A DNA stretch of 14,385 nt from JAJFUG01 sp964473155 (GTDB taxonomy: Bacteria > Gemmatimonadota > Glassbacteria > GWA2-58-10), in NCBI GenBank assembly GCA_964473155.1, contig CAYYNT010000084.1, positions 1 through 14,385 on the forward strand. Direction: 5' to 3'. The position numbers and the translations under genes are program-made. This document shows, in pieces, positions 1 to 7,258 of the stretch. Below the pieces are notes generated by a model. The model searched no databases, was not told the DNA's origin, and saw nothing but the letters and a program-made list of their open reading frames with translations. Position 1 is the first letter of the stretch. The number at the start of each line of letters is the position of its first letter.

Positions 1-211
1 CTATTTCCAGCAACATGTATCTGTCTGTTCTTGACTTTCAAGACAGTCGCTACAGAACTGCTTTTATTGCAAATGGTTAGAGATTGCAGCAATTTGCAAA
101 GAGCAAAATCGGGGACTTTTGGGGCAGCCCCGCTGAATTTCTTTTGTTAAAAGGGTTATTGCTTACCGCAGAACTCTGGCAGTTGCAAAAACAGTTGTGG
201 ACCTCCTCATT

Positions 212-1705
212 CTACTTCAGAAGAACCATCTTACGAGTCCTCGAATATTCTCCCGCGGTCATGCGGTATAAATACACCCCGCTGGCGGCTTGTCCACCCT
301 GATTGTCAGTTCCGTCCCAGAAAAGGCTGTAAGTTCCGGGGCCGCGATTCTCGTTCAGCAGGGTGCGGACAAGCCGCCCCGAGAGGTCATAGATTGAGAC
401 ACTTACCATTCCGGAATGCCCCTCTGGCAGGGCCAGGCTGATCGTGGTCGAGGGGTTGAACGGGTTAGGGCTGTTCTGCGACAGATTGAACGCGCGGGGC
501 AAGGCTGGGGCGTCACCGCTGCCGTAAAGGGCAAGGCTGAAATCCGCCTCTTCCGCGGGTGACAGACCAAGCTGCCCGCGAAGGCTTTCGAGCCAGTCGA
601 TCTGCTCCCGGGTTATTCCCAGCAACGGTGTCGGGGCGGCGCCATCTGCCGCGGACAACTGTAGCGCGGTTTCCCGGCACCCGCCGTTGCGGAGAAGAAG
701 TATCAGGGACAGGGCGTCGCCGAGGCTCAGGCGTCCGTCCGGCTTGAAATCGCAGGAGGATTTGTAAACTCCGTCCCGTATCAGCAACAAAAGGCTGAAT
801 ACGTCTTTAAGCTCAACCCTGCCATCGCCGTTGACATCACAGACCGGCCGTGTATCGGTATCCGGCATCCCGGCGTATATCCAGTCAAAGGACAGCTTTT
901 TCTGGGAGACGGTTATCCCTGTCGAGGAATTGGGATGGTTGCCAGCCTGGATGGTGTTGTTCCCGGCAGCGAAGGATGCTTTTGCGCCAGTGTATTTGTC
1001 AAAATAGATGCTTGAGCGTGATTCGTTGTGGCAGGAGTTGCATTTCACGCTGAATAAGGAGTCTTTCAAGGTGGCGTAGGTTACAATCCGGCCGGAGGGA
1101 AGGTCAAGATTAACCCAGTCCTGAAACATGGCTTTCTGTGCCGCTGTCAGGGTTATTCCGGCAGAGGCCGGCGGCATGCCGCCTTCCTGAGCCACATTGT
1201 TGGCCTTGACCGCATTTACTATGGCCAGGTCATAGGTGTCAAAGTTTGTGGTTGCCGGAGCGCCGTTGCGGTCTGCGCCAGATTTATCCTTACTGTGGCA
1301 GTTGAGACATGTCTCGCTCAGCACATCATCCAGCATGTTTTTGAAGGTGACAATCTGGCCGAGCGGCTTGCCGTCATCGATCAATTTCTGAAATACGGCT
1401 TTCTTCGCCGTGCTCAGGGCGCCTCCGGCCGATGCCGGCGGCATCGTACCGGCCTGGACTCTCGTATTGCCACGCGCGGCATTCACCCAGGCCAGAGTAT
1501 AAGTGTCGAAATTTACCGATATTGGGGCGTTGCCGCGCGCGTTTTGAGGTTTTGCGCTGTCATGGCAGTTGAGGCAGCCATTGACAAGGACTTCCCGCAT
1601 CAAAAGAGCATAGCCGCTGCCGGAAATCTGAGCTTCAAGAACGGATACCTGAAGCGCAAGCAGACTGAGCGCCAGCCGGACTACCTTTCTACAATGACCG
1701 GACAT
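212..1705 (-). CDS. Exported three-haem c-type cytochrome with dockerin-like repeats and T9SS-type C-terminal sorting module
   Basis: 497 residues. The ATG at 1703-1705 has AGGAG (1712-1716) 6 bases upstream. Residues 1-26 form a Sec signal peptide (basic start, LALSLLALQVSVLEA, likely cleavage before Q26). Three CxxCH haem motifs lie at C44/H48, C133/H137 and C222/H226, exactly 89 residues apart. The first two units carry an MPPAS motif (M88, M177), the expected distal haem ligand; in the third it reads NHPNS, with H257 at that place. Residues 289-312 and 318-342 are two dockerin-like repeats (DVNGDGR and a weaker DFKPDGR). About 404-497 is a FlgD-Ig-like sorting module (SPNPFNPST, then ASGVYLYR). 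The haem domains resemble planctomycete-type cytochrome c domains (family knowledge). It is probably surface-located and redox-active; electron partner unknown. It stands alone, divergent from the next gene. Confidence 0.88.
   Translation of the reverse strand: MSGHCRKVVRLALSLLALQVSVLEAQISGSGYALLMREVLVNGCLNCHDSAKPQNARGNAPISVNFDTYTLAWVNAARGNTRVQAGTMPPASAGGALSTAKKAVFQKLIDDGKPLGQIVTFKNMLDDVLSETCLNCHSKDKSGADRNGAPATTNFDTYDLAIVNAVKANNVAQEGGMPPASAGITLTAAQKAMFQDWVNLDLPSGRIVTYATLKDSLFSVKCNSCHNESRSSIYFDKYTGAKASFAAGNNTIQAGNHPNSSTGITVSQKKLSFDWIYAGMPDTDTRPVCDVNGDGRVELKDVFSLLLLIRDGVYKSSCDFKPDGRLSLGDALSLILLLRNGGCRETALQLSAADGAAPTPLLGITREQIDWLESLRGQLGLSPAEEADFSLALYGSGDAPALPRAFNLSQNSPNPFNPSTTISLALPEGHSGMVSVSIYDLSGRLVRTLLNENRGPGTYSLFWDGTDNQGGQAASGVYLYRMTAGEYSRTRKMVLLK
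857..1594 (-). repeat. Internal triplication of an 89-residue haem-binding unit
   Basis: Three tandem protein-level repeats within the cytochrome gene: residues about 38-126, 127-215 and 216-283. Shared order of elements: CxxCH, then FDTY or FDKY, then QAG/QEG followed by MPPASAG (NHPNSSTG in unit 3), then an alpha-helical stretch with F..W or similar, then G(Q/R)IVT(F/Y) in units 1 and 2. Unit 3 has lost about nine residues between the haem site and the distal-ligand loop. The DNA copies have diverged, so this is an old duplication rather than a recent slippage event. Confidence 0.85.
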
Positions 1706-1875
1706 AAAAAGCTCCTGATTAGGATGTCAGCGCGGCGGAGAAGCGGGAACTGCTTTTGGAGCTTTTATGATTGAGTTCAGTCAAGGCAGAAGGAAATTCT
1801 CAGACTCGTATTAAACCGATATATCTTATCTATTGTTACATATACGCTTTCTTGGGTTACGGATCAAATTTTCTA

Positions 1876-1905
1876 TTGCAGGCTCGCATGTTCCCGGTTT
1901 ATACT
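1876..1905 (+). promoter_or_regulatory. Candidate sigma-70 promoter for the glycosidase fusion gene
   Basis: TTGCAG at 1876-1881, an 18-base spacer, then TATACT at 1900-1905 (5 of 6 matches to the -10 consensus). Transcription would begin near 1912 and leave a leader of about 60 bases before the ATG at 1974. Found by eye only; sigma factors of candidate phyla may prefer other motifs. Confidence 0.4.
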
Positions 1906-1973
1906 CACCCGTGATTCTTTCCGGCTTCAATACATGCTTGACTGGGGTGTCGAACAGATCGGAGTGGAACGTC

Positions 1974-4880
1974 ATGCGTTCAGAACTGACCCGGTTGACT
2001 GTGCTGCTTTTGCTTTGTTGCGCCTCTGCCGCCTGGCCGTTGGATAAGCTGCGTTATCACAATCTGCAAATCGACAATCAGGGAAAGATTGTTCCGTGGT
2101 TCAGTCCGGCAGAAAAGGCGTTCGACAACTATCTCGACCGTTGCTGGGACTGGGCGCTATCCGCTCCGCCGGATTCAAACGGCCTGCCGATTTCGTTCCT
2201 GTACTGCGCCTGGAAACCCGGTGAGCCTCCCTCGGCCAGTCCGGAGTGGGAGAACGATGCCGGCGAGAAAATACCAAACTGGGTCGAGAGCGCGCGCCTG
2301 TACTACCAGTATTCCGGGAACCGCGCTCCGCTGGATTATGTCAAGCGCCTTGTCGATTATTCGCTCGAACACGGGCAGACTCCCTCTGACCACGCCTGGC
2401 CTGATTTCCCGGTGGGGACATCCAATGCGGGCGACACCGGGTTCCGTGGATTCACCGGGCGCTGGAAACTCTGGGACTGTCATGTCGATCTGGCCGCGGA
2501 TATCGGCTTTGCCCTCTACCGGATGCACCAGTTGTACGGTGAGAGGCGGTATCTCGAAAAGGCCGTTCATGTGGCCGATCTGCTTGCGGCGAGAATCAGA
2601 CCCGGCACGGCGGAGGAATCCCCCTGGCCTTACGTGGTCAACTCGTTGACTGGAAAAAGCAGTTCACGTTACGCCGCAAGCTGGGACGGCGCGCTGATGC
2701 TTTTCGACCTGCTTGTCCGTAACGGTCAGGGCCGGGTGGCCGATTACGAGCGCGCGCGAGTCATGCTGAAAGAATGGCTGCTGGCGTATCCCATGCGCAA
2801 CGGCCGCTGGGTGGACGGGCACAGCGACACCTGGATCGACGGGAACACGAACCTGAGCACAACCTGCGCCAGCGACATGTGTCTGTACCTGTTCGACAAT
2901 CCCGGCTGGGATCCGGCCTTCAAGGCCGATGCGGAAGCGCTTATCAGGTGGACCGAGGACAATTTCGTTTTGCAGCCCACGCCGGACAGCCTTCCGGGTC
3001 AGTTTCACGGCGCATATGTGCCTGCCGAGCAGACAGCCTACAATTACAGGATGGGATACCAGGCCGCTCGACTGGGGGCGCAGTACGCCCAGTGGTACAA
3101 AGTGAGCGGGGATGAGAAATACCGCGACAGGGCGTACAGATGTCTTGTTTACAACACATATATGATGCAGGAAAATGGCCAGTCCTCGGATGGCCCGACA
3201 GACGAGGTCGGCTGGTGGTGGTCCGACTGCTACGGCGAGGCCCCCCGGATGTACTATTACGGACTGGCCGCCGTGCCGGAATGGGCCCCGCCGGATGAGA
3301 ACCATCTTCTGCATTCATCATCGATTGTAACGACAGTCATATATAGCAACCGGAAAATCGAATACAGCACTCTCGATTCGAGTGCGACCGAGTTGTTCCG
3401 CCTGTGTCAGAAACCGGAATCCATCAAGGCCGGTGGTATTGTTTTAAACCGTCTGGACAGTCTTACCCAGTCCGGCTGGACATTCGACAGCACGGCCGGT
3501 GTGTTGCGCGTGCGGCACGACAAGGCGCGCAGGATTGAAATAAGTCTGAATCAGATGGAAAAATCGATTCGAATCGACGGTGCGGCGAAAAAGCAGTTGA
3601 TTGACGGTTTCGGGGTGAATGTCAACCACCGGAGCTGGAATGAGGGCGGGTTGCTGCCGGTCCTGGAAGCGATGATCGATCAGGCCGGGATGACCATCTT
3701 CAGGATAGTGTTCGACAATGCGGACTGGGAAGCTGAAAACGATAACGATAATCCGGCGGTGATGGACGCTGGATACTATGGGGCGATTTTCAGCTCGCAG
3801 CGTTTCCAGCCGCTCTGGGACATGTTCGCCTGGTTCAACAGGCGCGGTTTGAGCGACAACGTGTTTTTGAATTTCATGGGGCCTGGTCCGGAATGGATGG
3901 GCGGCGGCAATCTGACAGCCGGAATGGAGCGGGAATGGGCGGAAACAATCACCGCCCTGCTGCTTTACGCACGCGAAAAACGCGGGCTTAAGTTCCATCT
4001 GGCCGCCCCGGACAACGAGCCGGATATCAGAAATGAGGGCATTCATATGGAGGCGGAGCAGTACGCCCGCAGCCTTCATGAGTTGTCACTGCGGCTCGAC
4101 GCCAGCGGCCTCGGAGACCTGCGGTTTGTCGCGCCAGACCGAGCCGGAGGCGGTACGGGTTATCTGCCAGAGCTTTTGAACGATCCGGTCATAATGGGCA
4201 AACTGGCTCATTTCGGAATGCACAGTTATTCAGATAACGGCGGCGGGTCGAAAGGCGTGGAAAGCTTTGTCCGCGGATCGGCTTATCCGGACCGCAGGTT
4301 CTGGATGACAGAATTCAATGTCTGGCTTCCCAACGCCGACAACGGCCAGCGCGGGACTTACGACTGGCCGTACTGCCGGGGCACGGCCAAATACCTGCTC
4401 GACCATCTGGCCAATGGCGCCTCGGCGGGGCTAATCTGGGAGGGCTATGACAGTTTTTACCTGCATCCGCCCTCGGCCTGGAGTTTCTGGGGGCTGTTCT
4501 CGGTGGACGATGAGAATGTTTCGCCCAGGACCTACACACCGCGGAAGAATTTCTATACGCTTGCGCAGATCAGCCGTTTTGTGCGTCCGGGAGCTCAGCG
4601 GATCGAGGTTGACGGTTCCCCGGCCCTGCTTAAGCCTCTGCTGGCTTTTTATCACTCCGGACAAAAGCGGCTCGCGCTGGTGGGAATCAACAGCACGGCT
4701 GGTGAGGTTGTCCTGCACGGAAGCCTCGAAGCCCTGCCCGGGGTGACCGCGCTCGATCTTTACTATACGACGAGCACGGCCAATCTTGTTCAATCGGGAC
4801 GCATGACGGTCAAGGACGGTAAATTCACGGCCACTATCCCGGCGGACTGTGTTTTCACCCTCGCCTCGCCGCCGGAATGA
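1974..4880 (+). CDS. Exported bimodular glycoside hydrolase: (alpha/alpha)6-barrel half fused to GH30-like clan GH-A half
   Basis: 968 residues from the ATG at 1974. This start is chosen over an in-frame TTG at 1833 because GGAG lies 9 bases upstream and a clear Sec signal follows (MRSELTRLTVLLLLCCASAAW). Residues about 25-440 are helix-rich with repeated aromatic/acidic motifs (WKLWDCHVDLAADIG, ASWDGALMLFDLL, VGWWWSDCYGEAPRMYYYG), resembling six-hairpin glycosidases; I cannot assign its catalytic residues. About 447-525 looks like a small beta domain closing that half. From about 530 a second enzyme begins (LIDGFGVNVNHRSW) with the clan GH-A pattern: acid/base E682 in APDNEP and nucleophile E780 in WMTEFNVW, with H750 in FGMHSYSD between. 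About 870-968 is a C-terminal beta domain. It likely cleaves a polysaccharide or glycoside in the periplasm or outside; substrate unknown. Confidence 0.85.
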   Translation: MRSELTRLTVLLLLCCASAAWPLDKLRYHNLQIDNQGKIVPWFSPAEKAFDNYLDRCWDWALSAPPDSNGLPISFLYCAWKPGEPPSASPEWENDAGEKIPNWVESARLYYQYSGNRAPLDYVKRLVDYSLEHGQTPSDHAWPDFPVGTSNAGDTGFRGFTGRWKLWDCHVDLAADIGFALYRMHQLYGERRYLEKAVHVADLLAARIRPGTAEESPWPYVVNSLTGKSSSRYAASWDGALMLFDLLVRNGQGRVADYERARVMLKEWLLAYPMRNGRWVDGHSDTWIDGNTNLSTTCASDMCLYLFDNPGWDPAFKADAEALIRWTEDNFVLQPTPDSLPGQFHGAYVPAEQTAYNYRMGYQAARLGAQYAQWYKVSGDEKYRDRAYRCLVYNTYMMQENGQSSDGPTDEVGWWWSDCYGEAPRMYYYGLAAVPEWAPPDENHLLHSSSIVTTVIYSNRKIEYSTLDSSATELFRLCQKPESIKAGGIVLNRLDSLTQSGWTFDSTAGVLRVRHDKARRIEISLNQMEKSIRIDGAAKKQLIDGFGVNVNHRSWNEGGLLPVLEAMIDQAGMTIFRIVFDNADWEAENDNDNPAVMDAGYYGAIFSSQRFQPLWDMFAWFNRRGLSDNVFLNFMGPGPEWMGGGNLTAGMEREWAETITALLLYAREKRGLKFHLAAPDNEPDIRNEGIHMEAEQYARSLHELSLRLDASGLGDLRFVAPDRAGGGTGYLPELLNDPVIMGKLAHFGMHSYSDNGGGSKGVESFVRGSAYPDRRFWMTEFNVWLPNADNGQRGTYDWPYCRGTAKYLLDHLANGASAGLIWEGYDSFYLHPPSAWSFWGLFSVDDENVSPRTYTPRKNFYTLAQISRFVRPGAQRIEVDGSPALLKPLLAFYHSGQKRLALVGINSTAGEVVLHGSLEALPGVTALDLYYTTSTANLVQSGRMTVKDGKFTATIPADCVFTLASPPE

Positions 4881-4896
4881 CCTGCATTCCGGCGGC
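4868..4896. terminator. Strong hairpin between convergent genes, overlapping the upstream stop codon
   Basis: Perfect 12-bp inverted repeat (GCCGCCGGAATG / CATTCCGGCGGC) with a 5-base loop ACCTG. The stop codon of the glycosidase fusion gene (4878-4880) lies at the end of the left arm and the first loop base. The minus-strand ThuA gene ends at 4911, 15 bases away, so the hairpin can serve both genes. Neither side has a clear T-run, so it is a terminator-like or mRNA-end-stabilising hairpin rather than a textbook intrinsic terminator. Confidence 0.6.
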
Positions 4897-4910
4897 TGTA
4901 ATTTCCGCGG

Positions 4911-6413
4911 TCATTCCAGCCGTCCGGCGCTCCAGAGGATCGCCCGCTCGACCAGCTCGCGGTAGGCCGGGTGAAGGAAAGCCTTGCGGTCATGGCCGAG
5001 TTGAAGATAGACGACCCTGGATTTGCCGTACGGGCTGATCCAGGCCAGCGGCCCGTCGCTGGTCGACTCATCGGTCTTCAGAATGACTTTGACCTCCGGC
5101 GAGATCCACATCCCCTTGTAAGTCTCGTCCCAGATATGCAGCGGGCCTATCCCGGCCGTGATCGGATGTTCCTCGGCGGGCCGGACGAAAAGCTCGACAT
5201 CATGAAGGTATGTCGAGGCGGGCATACCATTCTCCGGTTCGAGCAGATACTTGCCGCCCACAACCTCGCGGACCCACCAGTCCCAGCCGCCGTAATCGGC
5301 GATGGCGTGATGCAGCACGACCAGGCCCTTTCCGGATTCCATAAAAGCCTTCAGGTTGGCCCGCCCGGCATTGTCAATATTCCGTGACAGATCATACAGA
5401 ACGACCACGTCGTAAAGCTCACGGATATCCCGGCTGAAAGCCTCGGTGTTTGATATTGCATGGTCCCAGTCGAACTTGTCATGATCGAAAAGGCAGTAGA
5501 ATTCCGAGTCATATTCGTGACCGCCGGTTACCACCAGGCAGCGCGGGCGGCCCGGAGGAGCCTGGAAAGCGTCGAACGAGTCCGAAAGGGTGACCTGGCC
5601 GGTGGCGGCCCACTCGCAGCCGCGAAGGAAGGTGGCGATAAACCCGGATTCGCTCATCGCGGCGGCATTGTGGCCCAGGGCCGTGTAAAAGACACGCCCC
5701 TTGCCGTAATCGACTGTCCAGAGCATCGGCTCTTTTTCGCCCGTTCCCCGCATCTCCGGCGAATCGAAAGCCGTGGCCAGAACGTGCGCGGACTGCTGCA
5801 TGCGGTGATCGTGATAAAGCTCGTCCGTGGCCCAGAAGAAGTCGCCCAGTCCGGCGGTGATCGGGTGTTCCCTGTCCGTGAACTCCACCCGGAAAGAGTG
5901 ACGGTCGCCGTGGCCGGTGCTGTCGGTCCAGACTCCGCCGACCATTTTCGCATAATCAGCCCAGACCGGTTCTTTAAGCCCGGTTTTACGGTGACCGTCC
6001 GCCAGAACACCGTTGCCGCTGAACGCATAGCTTGCTCCGTGCACGGCCACGAGCCCTTTGCCGGAGGAGACGAAATTCTCCACCGCGGCGCGGGATTCCA
6101 GGCCCCAGTCCGGCCCCATGTAGTCGAGCACCAGCAGGTCGAACGGCTCGAGGGTGCGCGCGGTCAGGCCGGAGGGCGCTTCGATCACCCGCACATCGAA
6201 CCGTCCGGAGCCGAGGAGCAGTTTTTTGAGCAGGGGAGTGGTGCTGCGCCAGTCATGATTGTTCTGCCCGGAGAGGATCAACACCCGCACCGCGCCCTCC
6301 CGGAAGAACGGCGACATGTCCGGCTGCGGAAGCTCGCCGGTCTTGCAGGACAGAAAGACAGTCAGGACCGCCAGGACGGTCAGATTCAGGACGGCTTCAT
6401 ATTTTCGTGTCAT
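4911..6413 (-). CDS. Lipoprotein-like protein with two tandem ThuA domains
   Basis: 500 residues from the ATG at 6411-6413; AGGAG at 6420-6424 is 6 bases upstream. A longer in-frame start (6494) would run into the neighbour and hide the signal peptide, so it is not used. Residues 1-23 are a signal ending in FLSC (C23), a near-lipobox. Domain 1 (about 43-270) has the ThuA pattern: ILSGQNNHDW, LVAVHGA (H125), EHPITAGLGDFFWATDELYH (D197-H201) and the Rossmann-like ending GRVFYTALGH. Domain 2 (about 291-497) repeats it with different wording: VVTGGHEYD, LVVLHHA, EHPITAGI, WDETYKGM, SRVVYLQLGH. The ThuA domain is a glutamine-amidotransferase-like fold found with sugar oxidoreductases; its reaction is not firmly established. 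It is the last gene of the operon, 20 bases after the isomerase gene, and points to a role outside the cytoplasm in the same sugar pathway. Confidence 0.85.
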   Translation of the reverse strand: MTRKYEAVLNLTVLAVLTVFLSCKTGELPQPDMSPFFREGAVRVLILSGQNNHDWRSTTPLLKKLLLGSGRFDVRVIEAPSGLTARTLEPFDLLVLDYMGPDWGLESRAAVENFVSSGKGLVAVHGASYAFSGNGVLADGHRKTGLKEPVWADYAKMVGGVWTDSTGHGDRHSFRVEFTDREHPITAGLGDFFWATDELYHDHRMQQSAHVLATAFDSPEMRGTGEKEPMLWTVDYGKGRVFYTALGHNAAAMSESGFIATFLRGCEWAATGQVTLSDSFDAFQAPPGRPRCLVVTGGHEYDSEFYCLFDHDKFDWDHAISNTEAFSRDIRELYDVVVLYDLSRNIDNAGRANLKAFMESGKGLVVLHHAIADYGGWDWWVREVVGGKYLLEPENGMPASTYLHDVELFVRPAEEHPITAGIGPLHIWDETYKGMWISPEVKVILKTDESTSDGPLAWISPYGKSRVVYLQLGHDRKAFLHPAYRELVERAILWSAGRLE

Positions 6414-6433
6414 AGTTTTCTCCTGGCTCCCAG

Positions 6434-7258
6434 TCAGGCGACAAGCGCCCCGAGGTGTTCGAGAGATTTTTTCGCCTGGGCCGGGGTTCCGCACTCGACC
6501 GAGAGGACGCCCGAAAATCCGCCGGATTTCAGGATTCCGGCCGCTTTCTTCCAGTCGATCACTCCCTCGCCGCAGGCGCAGCCAACCGGAGTGCCGGTCA
6601 CCTTGCCCTTTTCCTTCTCCGACTGCTCGAAGGCGATATCCTTGGCGTGGACATGTACCAGCCGTCCCAGCACAGCTTTCAGCCCCTCATATGGGTCTGC
6701 GCCGCCCAGATATGCATTGCCGAGGTCGTAGTTCACTTTCAGCCTCGGCGAATCCACAAGTGTCGCAATCCGCAGAAGGCCCTCCGTGGTGCGCGAAATG
6801 CTCTGGTGCGGCTCTATCCCGATAAAGACGCCATAGCGTTCGGCGGTCCTTAACGTCTGGGTGAGAGTATATTTCATTATCTGGAAGCATTCCTTATCGC
6901 TCATCCATGCGGGGCGGATGCCCTCATCCGTGTTGATCACCGGGATTCCGGCTGCGGCGGCGAAACGGATCGCCTGCTGAAGGTATGGAACGCTTATCTC
7001 GGGACGCATCAGCGGGCAGTGCGCGCTGAGAGCAGAGGCTTTCACCCCGTGGCGGTCCAGGATTTCTTTCATCTCCAGCGCGTCATTCTCCATGGAGAAC
7101 GAGTGATAATAACCGGCCTCGCTCAGAAGCTCCCGTCCGGTATGCACCAGCGGCTCGACCCATTTGAACCCGATAGAGGCGGCGCGGGCCACGCCGGTCT
7201 CGAAATCCTTGTCCTCGCAGCGGATGAATTCCAGGTTGACGCCGATTCCGATACTCAT
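6434..7258 (-). CDS. Sugar phosphate isomerase/epimerase (xylose-isomerase-like TIM barrel)
   Basis: 274 residues. The start is the ATG at 7256-7258, which overlaps the stop of the oxidoreductase gene as ATGA; AGGAG lies 8 bases upstream. A GTG at 7279 is in frame but lacks a better ribosome site. Features of the AP-endonuclease-2 / xylose-isomerase-like family are present: an N-terminal beta strand (SIGIGVNLEF) and the four usual metal ligands E149 (GIEPH), D178 (NYDLGN), H204 (HVHAKD) and E255 (SVECG). Length is typical. There is no signal peptide, so it should act in the cytoplasm, on a sugar, keto-sugar or inositol-like compound. The tight overlap implies translational coupling to the Gfo/Idh/MocA gene, a pairing often seen in keto-sugar and inositol catabolism. 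The substrate cannot be read from the sequence. Confidence 0.88.
   Translation of the reverse strand: MSIGIGVNLEFIRCEDKDFETGVARAASIGFKWVEPLVHTGRELLSEAGYYHSFSMENDALEMKEILDRHGVKASALSAHCPLMRPEISVPYLQQAIRFAAAAGIPVINTDEGIRPAWMSDKECFQIMKYTLTQTLRTAERYGVFIGIEPHQSISRTTEGLLRIATLVDSPRLKVNYDLGNAYLGGADPYEGLKAVLGRLVHVHAKDIAFEQSEKEKGKVTGTPVGCACGEGVIDWKKAAGILKSGGFSGVLSVECGTPAQAKKSLEHLGALVA

Noticed and set aside
67..99. TTGCAAAT / ATTTGCAA inverted repeat
   Set aside because: 8-bp AT-rich arms with a 17-base loop; plausible by chance and not next to a start codon or promoter.
110..132. CGGGG / CCCCG inverted repeat downstream of the cytochrome gene (minus strand), followed by ATTTT
   Set aside because: Only 5 pairs with a 13-base loop and a broken T-tract; too weak to call a terminator.
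84..302. 72-codon plus-strand frame at the left edge
   Set aside because: Runs into the 3' end of the cytochrome gene on the other strand and has no ribosome site or domain.
1170..1183. Perfect 14-bp palindrome GGCGGCATGCCGCC
   Set aside because: Falls within the codons for the GGMPP loop of the cytochrome gene; explained by coding sequence.
5460..6731. 423-codon plus-strand open frame opposite the ThuA gene and part of the isomerase gene
   Set aside because: It is antisense to two well-supported genes; its translation is rich in Arg, Pro and Gly without family motifs, as expected from GC-rich third codon positions on the other strand.
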